Source: DATKZH01 sp964475955 (GTDB lineage: Bacteria; Planctomycetota; Planctomycetia; Pirellulales; Thermoguttaceae). Taken from it: a DNA stretch of 22,524 nt. Made by a program: the position numbers and the translations under genes. The stretch is from positions 1 to 22,524 of the forward strand of contig CAYYZY010000129.1 of the NCBI GenBank assembly GCA_964475955.1, in the 5' to 3' direction. Positions 15,794 to 22,524 of the stretch are shown here, piece after piece (position 1 is the first letter of the stretch; each line of letters opens with the position of its first letter). Below the pieces are notes generated by a model. It was not told the origin of the DNA, did no database searches, and saw nothing but the letters and a program-made list of their open reading frames with translations.

Positions 15794-16231
15794 TCACTCC
15801 TTGTGGAGATCGAGCTCCCAGGCGGCGATCTTCCGGCCCTCTTTGAGGACGAATCCGCGGTTCTCGTAGGAATCGTCGCCGATCATGCGGAGGTACTCGG
15901 CGGCGGTGACCGAGCCGTCGGCCGACGAGGAGACGGCCAGGATCGAGTCGCCCACGATCACGAACTCGCCGGCCAGCGAGCCGAGCATCGGGTTCTCGGC
16001 GGTAAACGGCGTGTGATCGGCCCCTTCCGCGAAGGGCGTGATCTCGTAGCGGTTCTCGAACGTGACCAGGCCCGTGCCGGAAAGCATCATCATGCTGCCG
16101 GCATTGATCCAGCCCCGGTCGGTGTGCGAGATCTTGGTGCTGCCGGTGGCCGGGTGGCGCGCGCTGTTCTCGTCGGTGTAGCTGCCGTTGGCGACCCACT
16201 CGCCTTCTTCGAACAGGAAGGTGTGCTGCAT
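15794..16231 (-). CDS. Small cytoplasmic protein of unknown function
   Basis: A 145-residue protein. The start at 16231 (MQHTFLFEEGEW) is preferred over upstream codons because GGAGG lies about 8 bases before it. There is no signal peptide or membrane segment. The sequence alternates short polar and hydrophobic stretches with many glycines, as in an all-beta fold: 'GEWVANGSYTDENS', 'STKISHTDRGWINAGSMMM', 'VTFENRYEITPF', 'GEFVIVGDSILAVSSSADG', 'WELDLHKE'. A lipocalin- or fatty-acid-binding-protein-like barrel is possible but I cannot assign a family. It is a single gene on the minus strand, flanked by repeats on both sides. Confidence 0.75.
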   Translation of the reverse strand: MQHTFLFEEGEWVANGSYTDENSARHPATGSTKISHTDRGWINAGSMMMLSGTGLVTFENRYEITPFAEGADHTPFTAENPMLGSLAGEFVIVGDSILAVSSSADGSVTAAEYLRMIGDDSYENRGFVLKEGRKIAAWELDLHKE

Positions 16232-16606
16232 CGGTGGTTCCTCCGTCTCGGCACGGGGGCTAGGTCGGGGTGCGCGACTGCTCGATAGGAACTGTAGGGA
16301 ACGCCCTCCGCGGCGTTCCGGCGTCTCGGCAGTTTCGGAACGGCACAGAGGCCGTTGCCTACAGGCGCATCCTCCGCGCCCCGAATCGCGCACGCTGATT
16401 CAGGAAGCGTCTATGGTACGCGCCGCCGGGCGGGCGGACAACCGGGCCGCGCGCCGGCTGCGGGCTTTCGCCGCTTGGTTGGCGAAGGTAGACTGATAGG
16501 GGCTCTGTGCGCCGCGACACGGCGGAGACCACGCTGCGCCGAGCCGCGGCCTGCCCCCGAATCTTTGCGCGGGAGCGCACCGCTCCGCTTTCCGGAGGAG
16601 ACTGCC
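16232..16606. other. Divergent intergenic region with a MITE-like element
   Basis: This 375-bp stretch separates the small minus-strand gene from the plus-strand operon at 16607. It holds the 73-bp inverted-repeat element at 16292-16364. Nothing recognisable is in 16365-16590 apart from GC-rich sequence; GGAGGAG at about 16594 is the ribosome binding site of the next gene. Confidence 0.55.
16292..16364. repeat. 73-bp element with terminal inverted repeats and two internal hairpins
   Basis: The ends are ctgtagg (16292-16298) and cctacag (16358-16364), perfect inverted repeats. Inside are two hairpins: ggaacgcc-ctccgc-ggcgttcc (16298-16319) and aacggc-acagag-gccgtt (16339-16356). The structure is cruciform-like and has no coding capacity; a miniature mobile or interspersed repeat is the best description. 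Confidence 0.6.
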
Positions 16607-17596
16607 ATGACCCAATGGCTCATACGGGCTTGCGTTGCCACCGCCGTGCTCACCGCCGCCGGCCGATCCCCCGCGGCCGAGCCGCCCAAGCGGACGACGC
16701 TCTCCGACCCCTCGATCGACTACCGCGTGCCCGAGAAGCCGTACGTCGTGCTCCGGCGGGGTGACGTCGAGGCGGTGGTGGTCGACAATCGGGCGGTCGA
16801 CGACGAGGTGCTCCCCGGCCACCGCGCCGGCTACAGCGGCGTGGCCTCGCTCAAGCACGCCCGGCGCCGGGAGAACCTGTTCGTCCCCTCCTACGCGGGC
16901 CTGAACTTCGAGCACATCCACGACGGCACGGTGCAGGATCGCACGACGCTGTTCGAGCCGCGCAACTGGCCGATCGAGCTCCGCGCGATCGACGAGCACA
17001 CCGTCGAGTTGTACCAGAGCCCCACGCCGCACTACGGCCTGGAGAGCTGCCTGCGGTACGCGATGCTCGACGACGGTACGATCGAGATGACCCTGGAGTG
17101 CATCCCGCGGCGCCGTACGTTCGAGCACGGTTACGTCGGTCTCTTCTGGGCGAGCTACATCCACCAGCCGGAGTCGCTCGACGTCCACTTCAAGGGGCAC
17201 CGGGCCGACCGGCCGCCCGCCGCTCGGTGGATTCGCGGCGTCACGCCCGCCCACGGCGTCCTGTCCACCCACCTAGCCACCGACGACGACCGCACGTTCG
17301 CCCACGACCCCCAGTTCCCCCTCACGCTGGTCTTCAACCGCTCGGACTACCGCTATGCCGAGCCGTGGTACTACGGCGTGAGCCATGGCATGGCGCTGGT
17401 CTTCGCGTTCCGCCCGGAGGACCGCATCCGCATGAGCCAATCCCCCTCGGGCGGCGGCCGAGGCAATCCGGCGTGGGACTTCCAGTACCTGATCCCCGAC
17501 TACGAAGTGGGCCGCCGCTACCAGATGGTGATGCGGGCGACGTACGTGCCGTACGAGTCGCGCGACGCCATCGCCCGGGCGGTCGAACTGCCATGA
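16607..17596 (+). CDS. Secreted protein of unknown function
   Basis: A 329-residue exported protein; the start at 16607 has GGAGGAG upstream and gives a Sec signal (LIRACVATAVLTAAGRSPAA, cleavage near residue 24). The mature part is beta-rich with many aromatic residues and histidines: 'YVVLRRGDVEAVVVDNRAVDD', 'GLNFEHIHDGT', 'HYGLESCLRYAMLDDGTIEM', 'WYYGVSHGMALVFAF', and a closing 'GRRYQMVMRATYVPY'. This pattern could fit a galactose-mutarotase-like or other large beta-sandwich of carbohydrate-active proteins, but no catalytic motif is certain and I do not assign a family. It ends 13 bp before the giant propeller gene, which has its ribosome binding site overlapping this stop, so the two are almost surely cotranscribed. 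Confidence 0.8.
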   Translation: MTQWLIRACVATAVLTAAGRSPAAEPPKRTTLSDPSIDYRVPEKPYVVLRRGDVEAVVVDNRAVDDEVLPGHRAGYSGVASLKHARRRENLFVPSYAGLNFEHIHDGTVQDRTTLFEPRNWPIELRAIDEHTVELYQSPTPHYGLESCLRYAMLDDGTIEMTLECIPRRRTFEHGYVGLFWASYIHQPESLDVHFKGHRADRPPAARWIRGVTPAHGVLSTHLATDDDRTFAHDPQFPLTLVFNRSDYRYAEPWYYGVSHGMALVFAFRPEDRIRMSQSPSGGGRGNPAWDFQYLIPDYEVGRRYQMVMRATYVPYESRDAIARAVELP

Positions 17597-17609
17597 GGAG
17601 ACGAATCGA

Positions 17610-20600
17610 ATGACGTTCACACGACCGCGTGGGCCTGCAACACACGAGGGTGCCCGGGGTCGCGTGCAGCGAGCCCCCAGTCGGCGATCTACCGGGGGTT
17701 CGTCGCTCGCTCCTCGCGACTCAACCCCGGCCATCCACCGCCGCAGCGAAAAGACGCTTGTTCGCGGAGCGAACAACGACTCTCGTTGCCTGTGCGATTT
17801 CCACCGGCGAACCGGCAGTTTGGCGCTCGCCCTCTGGATCGCCCTCTGCGTGGCAAGCAGCGCAGTCGGACAATCGCTCCCGCCGATCGACGAGACGGGC
17901 GTTGAGGGCGGGCTGGCCGTGTGGGTCGGCGGCGAGGAGCCGGCGGCCGAGTGGGCCGGGCGGCTGGCGGCGCTGCACGCCGAGAAGGGCTTCGTCGTCC
18001 TCGGGCTGCACCCGGATGCCGAGGCCGCGCGCACGGCCCGAGCCGAGCTTGCCCGGCGCGGCCCGTGCGGTCCGTGCGGTCCGTGCGGTCCGGTGACGAT
18101 CGACCGGCTCGACACGCAAGCCGGGCCGCGGCTTCCGATGATTGACGGCTCCGTCAACCTGTTGGTGCTTGCCGCCGGCGCGGACGTTCCGCAGGGGGAA
18201 GTGCTTCGCGTGCTCGCGCCGCTGGGCGTGGCCCTGAAGCGCGGCCCCGGCGGCGACTGGAGCGAAACCGCCAAGCCCTGGCCCGACGATATCGACGAGT
18301 GGACCCACTACCTGCACGACGCCTCGAACAACGCCGTGGCGCACGACGAGCGGATCGGCCCGCCCCGCCGCCTGCAATGGCAGTGCGGCCCGCGGTGGAG
18401 CCGGCACCACGACCACATGGCCTCCATGTCGGCCATGGTCACGGCCCGGGGGCGAATGTTCTACATCCTCGACGAGGGCTCCCGGGTCTCGCCGCAGCTT
18501 CCGCCCGACTGGAAGCTGATCGCCCGCGACGCCTTCAGCGGCGTGCTCCTGTGGAAGCGTTCGCTCCCGAAATGGCACGTCCACCTGTGGCCGCTGAAGA
18601 GCGGGCCGGCCAGTCTGCCCCGTCGGCTCGTGGCCCGGGGCGACACGGTGTACGCCACGCTGGGCATCGAGGCGCCCGTTGCGGCGCTCGACGCGGCCTC
18701 CGGCCGAGCGCGGCACACGTACGCCGATACGGCCGGCGCCGAGGAGATCGTCGCGGCCGACGGCGTGCTGCTCGTGCTGGTCAACCGAACGCCGACGGAC
18801 CTCGACGCCGACCTCGCCGTGGACGCCGAAGAAGGCAAGTCGCGCGATCACCGCACGACCTACTCCCCGACGATGGGGCGAATCTGGGCGGGCGTTCGCT
18901 CGCGGCGCTGGGCGCACGGCGATCGCGCCGTCCTCGCGTTCGACCCCGAAAGCGGCCGGCTCCTCTGGGAGAAGGCCGGCCCGGTGATCCCGCTGACCCT
19001 GGCCGCCGACCGCGACCACGCTTACTACCACGACGGCGAGAAGATCGTCGCCGTCGACCTCGCCGGCGGGCAAGAGCGATGGACCTCGAAGCCCGTGCCC
19101 GTGTGGCAGGGACTCGAAGGCCAGGGGCTCCAGTCGTGGTTCGCCCCCACGTTGGTGGCCGCCGACGGCCGGGTGCTGTTCTCCGGCGGCGAGAAGATGC
19201 ACATGTCGTACGTGGGCTGGGGTTCGAAGGACATCGGCGAGGACACGATGACCGCCTTCTCCTCGGCAACCGGCGAGAAGCTCTGGACGGCCGAACATCC
19301 CTACAGCGGCTACAACTCGCCCGAGGATCTGCTCGTCGCCGGCGGTAAGGTCTGGACCGGGGTGACGGCCAAGGGTGGGCCCGACGGGCGCTACCTCGGC
19401 CGCGACCCGCGCACCGGCGAGGTGGCCGCGGACTTCCCGCCCACGGTCGACACCTATTGGTTCCATCACCGCTGCTACCGCGCCAAGGCGACCGACCGGT
19501 ACATCCTCTGCTCGCGCACCGGGATCGAGTTCGTCGACCTCAAGACCGGCGAGTGGACCATCAACCACTGGGTGCGCGGCGGCTGCCTCTACGGCGTCAT
19601 GCCGGCGAACGGGCTGATATATACCCCCCTTCACCCGTGCAGTTGCTACGGGGAAGCGAAGCTGAACGGCTTTACCGCGCTGGCGCCCGCGCGCGAGTCC
19701 GGTGACGACTCCCCGGAGCCAAGCGACGCCGGCCTGCGTCTTGAGCGCGGCCCCGCCTACGACTCACCCCCCGCTCCCGACTCCCCACTCCCGGCTCCCG
19801 ACTCCCCTCGCCCGGCTCCCTCCGGCTGGGCGACGTACCGCCACGACGCCGCGCGGAGGGGGGCCACGGCGCCGTCGGTTTCCCCGCGCTTGCAGCCGGG
19901 CTGGACGCTCGAACTGGGCGGACGGCTCACGCAGCCGGTCGTCGGCGCGGGGCGCGTGTTCGTGGCCGACGTCGACCGCCACACCATCCACGCCGTCGAT
20001 GCCATCTCGGGCAAACGGCTCTGGAGCCACACGGCCGCCGGGCGCGTCGACTCGCCGCCGACCTACGATCGCGGGCGCGTCGTGTTCGGCTCGGCGAGCG
20101 GCTACGTCTCGTGCCTTCGGGCGAGCGACGGCGCGTTGGCCTGGCGATTCCGCGCGGCGCCGGTCGACCGCCGGCTGGTCGCCTTCGACCAAGTCGAGTC
20201 GGTGTGGCCGGTTCACGGGTCGGTGCTGGTGCGCGAGGGCGTCGTCACGCTCGTGGCCGGGCGGTCGATCTACCTCGACGGCGGTCTCCGCTTCCTCCGG
20301 CTCGACGCCGCCACGGGGCGCCTCTTGGGCGAGCAGGTGTTCGACGACCGTGACCCCGAGACGGGCGAGACCATGCAGACGCACGTCAAGGGGCTCGACA
20401 TGCCCGTCGCCCTGCCCGACGTCCTCTCCTGCGACGGCGAGCGCCTCTACATGCGATCCCAGGTGATGGACCTCGAAGGCAACCGGCTCACGCTGGGGCC
20501 GCAGCCGAGCGAGCACGACCACCTGTTCGCGCCGCACGGCTTCACCGACGACTCCTGGTTTCACCGCGTCTACTGGCTGTTCGGCGACGCCTACCGCAGC

Positions 20601-21320
20601 GGCATCGGCGGCTACGGCAACGGCAAGAAGAAGCCGGCGGGGCGGATCCTGGTCAACGACGAGGCGACCGTCTTCGGCTACGGGCGGAAGCCGGAGTTCT
20701 ACCGGTGGACCTCGGTGCTCGACTACCATCTGTTCGCCGCGGCCCGGCCCGGGACCGACAGCGGCGCGCCCCGGGCCGTCCGTTTCAAGAACTCGCCGAG
20801 TCTCAACCCGGCGGGAACGCCCCTCTCGGTGGCCGCGTGGGTCAAGACCGAAGCGCCCGACGGCACGATCCTCGTGCGCGGCGCGAACCTGAACGGCTTC
20901 GCCCTGGTCCTGACCGACCGCAAGCCCCGCATGCTCCTGCGCACCAAAGAGAAGACCTACGACGCGATGGGCCAGACGCCGATCGGCACCGACTGGACGC
21001 ACGTGGCCGGCGTCCTCCGCCCGGACGGACGCATGGAAGTCTACATCGACGGCCGGGCGGCCGGCTCGACCGAGGGCGTGCCGCTTTTGGCCGGCGAGCC
21101 GATGATTCCCATGAAGGTCGGCTACGACGACGCCCAGCAACTCCTGCCCGACCCGCTCGCGCCGTTCGACGGGGCGCTCGACGAGGTGAGGCTCTTCCAT
21201 CGGGCCCTGTCGGCAGAGGAGATTGAAACGCTCGCCGCCGGTCCGGCGAAGCTCACCGACGAGCAGCGCCGGGGCCAGGTCTTGCACCTCGACTTCTCCG
21301 GGGGCCGCACGCGCGATTGA
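17610..21320 (+). CDS. Giant secreted PQQ-like propeller/LamG protein, cut by in-frame TGA
   Basis: 1236 residues to the TGA at 21318. Parts in order: an unusually long basic N-terminus (1-69) that looks like an insertion; signal-type hydrophobic segment (about 70-88); a Rossmann-like domain resembling a degenerate SAM methyltransferase (about 98-215, with the glycine-rich loop reduced to VGGEEP); the family signature 'DEWTHYLHDASNNAVAHD' (from about 225); PQQ-type propeller blades (about 245-690; 'DAASGRARHTY', 'DPESGRLLWEK', 'DLAGGQERWTS'); a Pro/Ser-rich linker (about 696-738); further blades from 'WATYRHDAARRG' (about 739-1040); and a LamG/concanavalin-like domain (from about 1054). The same frame continues after the stop with the end of LamG and a last blade. 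A 9-bp repeat gives GPCGPCGPCGP at 18062-18091. The start at 17610 follows AGGAG and is coupled to the preceding gene. Planctomycete relatives are secreted; function is unknown. Confidence 0.85.
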   Translation: MTFTRPRGPATHEGARGRVQRAPSRRSTGGSSLAPRDSTPAIHRRSEKTLVRGANNDSRCLCDFHRRTGSLALALWIALCVASSAVGQSLPPIDETGVEGGLAVWVGGEEPAAEWAGRLAALHAEKGFVVLGLHPDAEAARTARAELARRGPCGPCGPCGPVTIDRLDTQAGPRLPMIDGSVNLLVLAAGADVPQGEVLRVLAPLGVALKRGPGGDWSETAKPWPDDIDEWTHYLHDASNNAVAHDERIGPPRRLQWQCGPRWSRHHDHMASMSAMVTARGRMFYILDEGSRVSPQLPPDWKLIARDAFSGVLLWKRSLPKWHVHLWPLKSGPASLPRRLVARGDTVYATLGIEAPVAALDAASGRARHTYADTAGAEEIVAADGVLLVLVNRTPTDLDADLAVDAEEGKSRDHRTTYSPTMGRIWAGVRSRRWAHGDRAVLAFDPESGRLLWEKAGPVIPLTLAADRDHAYYHDGEKIVAVDLAGGQERWTSKPVPVWQGLEGQGLQSWFAPTLVAADGRVLFSGGEKMHMSYVGWGSKDIGEDTMTAFSSATGEKLWTAEHPYSGYNSPEDLLVAGGKVWTGVTAKGGPDGRYLGRDPRTGEVAADFPPTVDTYWFHHRCYRAKATDRYILCSRTGIEFVDLKTGEWTINHWVRGGCLYGVMPANGLIYTPLHPCSCYGEAKLNGFTALAPARESGDDSPEPSDAGLRLERGPAYDSPPAPDSPLPAPDSPRPAPSGWATYRHDAARRGATAPSVSPRLQPGWTLELGGRLTQPVVGAGRVFVADVDRHTIHAVDAISGKRLWSHTAAGRVDSPPTYDRGRVVFGSASGYVSCLRASDGALAWRFRAAPVDRRLVAFDQVESVWPVHGSVLVREGVVTLVAGRSIYLDGGLRFLRLDAATGRLLGEQVFDDRDPETGETMQTHVKGLDMPVALPDVLSCDGERLYMRSQVMDLEGNRLTLGPQPSEHDHLFAPHGFTDDSWFHRVYWLFGDAYRSGIGGYGNGKKKPAGRILVNDEATVFGYGRKPEFYRWTSVLDYHLFAAARPGTDSGAPRAVRFKNSPSLNPAGTPLSVAAWVKTEAPDGTILVRGANLNGFALVLTDRKPRMLLRTKEKTYDAMGQTPIGTDWTHVAGVLRPDGRMEVYIDGRAAGSTEGVPLLAGEPMIPMKVGYDDAQQLLPDPLAPFDGALDEVRLFHRALSAEEIETLAAGPAKLTDEQRRGQVLHLDFSGGRTRD
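17637..17800 (+). repeat. Probable in-frame repeat insertion in the signal region
   Basis: Between MTFTRPRG and HRRTGSLALALWIALC lies a segment of about 55 residues rich in R, S, A and T with no counterpart in a normal signal peptide. The DNA ('gagggtgcccggggtcgcg', later 'cgcttgttcgcggagcgaac') looks like an interspersed repeat: it contains the inverted pair ttgttcgc/gcgaacaa. Removing it would leave a normal n-region and core. The boundaries are approximate. Confidence 0.4.
19695..19822 (+). repeat. In-frame low-complexity segment inside the propeller CDS
   Basis: The DNA has degenerate 'gactccc.ctcccg' units at 19756-19820, giving the protein 'APDSPLPAPDSPRPAPS'. The same kind of unit forms the 14-bp array at 14953-15076. 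It lies between two propeller segments, where a linker can tolerate length change. Confidence 0.6.
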
Positions 21321-21803
21321 TCGCCGGCCGGCAATCACGGCCAGCTCGAGGGCGGCGAGGCGGCGACCGTGGCGGGGCGGTTCGGCGAGGCCCTGTTGCT
21401 CGATCAGCCGGAGGACCTCGTCCTCTCGAAGGGCGATAAGCGGGGGTCGCGCGTCGCCTACCGGTGGACGCGCAGCGTCCCCATCATGGTGCGGGCCATG
21501 GCCCTGGCCGGAGAAACGCTGTGGGTCGCCGGGCCCGACGACCTGATCGACGAGGAAGCCGCCTTCCAGAGCTTCGCCGACGAAGCCACCCAGGAGAAGC
21601 TCGCCCTCCAAAACGCCGCCTTGCAGGGGAAGCGCGGGGCCCGGCTCCAGGCGATCGACGCCGCCACGGGCGAGACCCTGGCGGAGTACGCGCTCGAATC
21701 TCCGCCGGTGTTCGACGGGCTGATCGTCGCCGCCGGCCGCGTGCTCGTGGCCACGGTGGACGGCCGGCTGCGGTCTTTCGTGCCCGCGAAAGCGCAGCCG
21801 TGA
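21321..21803 (+). pseudogene. 3' continuation of the propeller/LamG gene after the in-frame stop
   Basis: It is in the same reading frame as 17610-21320, directly after TGA, for 160 codons to a TGA at 21801. It starts 'SPAGNHGQLEGG', the usual close of a LamG 'D.SG.GNHG' segment, then 'GRFGEALLLD'. It ends with a propeller blade: 'VPIMVRAMALAGETLWVAGP', 'LQAIDAATGETLAEY' and 'LVATVDGRLRSF'. There is no start with a ribosome binding site, so it is unlikely to be a separate gene. One base change in the TGA would restore a single 1397-codon gene. Confidence 0.85.
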
Positions 21804-21821
21804 TGTCATCCCGCCCGTAGG

Positions 21822-21839
21822 GTGGGTGCTTGCACCCAC
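21822..21839. terminator. Hairpin between convergent genes
   Basis: gtgggtgc-tt-gcacccac forms a perfect 8-bp stem, 18 bp after the propeller frame's final stop and 11 bp past the end of the convergent kinase gene. There is no T-tract. It may serve as a bidirectional terminator or be another interspersed repeat. Confidence 0.4.
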
Positions 21840-21850
21840 GCGCCAAGAGC

Positions 21851-22524
21851 TTAGCCCGAACTCGGCCTGGCGATGGGGAGGGCGAGGACGAAACAGGCGC
21901 CGTCGGTGACGGTGCGGTCGAGCCAGAGGCGGGCGCCCATGTCGCGGGCGAGGCGGCGGCTGAGGGCGAGGCCGAGTCCGACGCCGGGGGCGGAGTCGGC
22001 GGCCTCGCGGGCCGACTTGGAGAAGGAGCGGAACAGCCGGCGCGCGGCCGGGCGGGAGATGCCCGGCCCGTGGTCGCGAACGCGTAGTTCGATCGCCCCG
22101 TCCGACCGCCGGAAGGCGAGGTGGATCCGCTTGTCGGCGCCGGCGGCCGCGTACTTGCCGGCGTTGTCGACCAGGTTGGCCAGGATCTGCTCGACCGCCG
22201 ACGGGTTGGCGCGCACGGGCGTCGCGAGCAGGTCCTCGTCGCGTTCGATGCAGACTTCCATGCCGGCCAGCCGGGCGCGGTCGGCCAGCCGGGGGTGAAT
22301 GGGGTCGAGCAGGCCGGCGAGGGAAACGCGCTGCAGGCGGCCGTCGGCCCGGCCCCGTTCGAGCCGGGCGTAGGCGAGCACGTTTTCCACGAGGTGGCTG
22401 AGGCGCGCGGCCTCGGCGCGGAGCGTGGCCAGGTAGCCTTGCTGCTTTTCGGGATCGGGGACCATGCCCTCGGCGAGCATCTCCGTGTACATGTGAAACG
22501 TGGTCAGCGGCGTGCGGAGCTCGT
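21851..22524 (-). CDS. Sensor histidine kinase, C-terminal part (runs off window)
   Basis: The gene is incomplete: the 5' end lies beyond base 22524. The frame enters with 'ELRTPLTTFHMYTEM'; the two bases at the edge fit the third and second base of a histidine codon, so this is the H-box of the HisKA dimerisation domain and the phosphorylated histidine is just outside. The HATPase domain follows: N-box 'AVEQILANLVDNAGKYA', G1 'DHGPGIS', F-box-like 'LFRSFSKS', and G2 'GVGLGLALSRRLARDMGA', ending near 'GACFVLALPIA' with TAA at 21851. It would autophosphorylate and pass the phosphate to a response regulator not seen here. It is convergent with the propeller gene; its signal and partner are unknown. 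Confidence 0.93.
   Translation of the reverse strand, partial: ELRTPLTTFHMYTEMLAEGMVPDPEKQQGYLATLRAEAARLSHLVENVLAYARLERGRADGRLQRVSLAGLLDPIHPRLADRARLAGMEVCIERDEDLLATPVRANPSAVEQILANLVDNAGKYAAAGADKRIHLAFRRSDGAIELRVRDHGPGISRPAARRLFRSFSKSAREAADSAPGVGLGLALSRRLARDMGARLWLDRTVTDGACFVLALPIARPSSG

Noticed and set aside
21318..21320. Selenocysteine codon
   Set aside because: The context (after RTRD, before SPAGNHG in a LamG loop) has no redox motif, and I saw no obvious SECIS-like hairpin immediately downstream. A nonsense change is simpler.

Overview
The window looks like a chromosomal piece of a GC-rich member of the Planctomycetota (Pirellulales-like). This is inferred from gene content: two exported Gfo/Idh/MocA oxidoreductases with twin-arginine signals, a membrane-anchored leucine-rich-repeat protein whose N-terminus has the typical planctomycete 'SLRLLMAVVTLC' anchor, a very large secreted PQQ-type propeller protein, a GHL10-type secreted glycosidase, and many short palindromic interspersed repeats between genes. 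No rRNA, tRNA, CRISPR array, phage, plasmid or defence genes are visible.

Layout. 1-419: repeat-rich leader. 420-3768 (+): oxidoreductase, then an LRR-HEAT protein 28 bp downstream. 3769-4196: repeats. 4197-5063 (+): secreted TolB/WD40-like propeller. 5267-7923 (-): RidA-family protein followed by a secreted six-hairpin glycosidase. 8008-8994: decayed DNA with a 5'-truncated serine hydrolase (beta-lactamase class C type), a possible coding remnant and a perfect 28-bp inverted repeat. 8995-10503 (-): secreted protein with a C-terminal carbohydrate-binding-like domain. 10807-12111 (+), divergent: a second oxidoreductase, which lacks the family EKP motif. 12139-12310: four-unit 41-bp repeat. 12397-14799 (+): GHL10-like glycosidase. 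14800-15728: low-complexity tandem repeats and a frameshifted 3' remnant of an IS1182-type transposase. 15794-16231 (-): small unknown protein. 16607-21803 (+): secreted unknown protein and, 13 bp downstream, the giant propeller/LamG gene, broken by an in-frame TGA at 21318. 21851 to the window end (-): C-terminal part of a sensor histidine kinase.

How it fits together: most intact genes encode exported proteins of carbohydrate handling (sugar oxidoreductases, glycosidases, carbohydrate-binding and LamG domains, propellers), consistent with a planctomycete glycan-foraging repertoire. They are mostly single genes or gene pairs rather than one operon, and a shared pathway is inference only. The most notable signals are (1) the in-frame stop in the giant propeller gene, with clear homologous coding sequence continuing in the same frame, (2) repeat sequences that appear to have inserted in frame into that gene, (3) the oxidoreductase without EKP, and (4) several families of interspersed palindromic repeats, two of which carry the same 18-bp putative insertion-sequence end at the same point.
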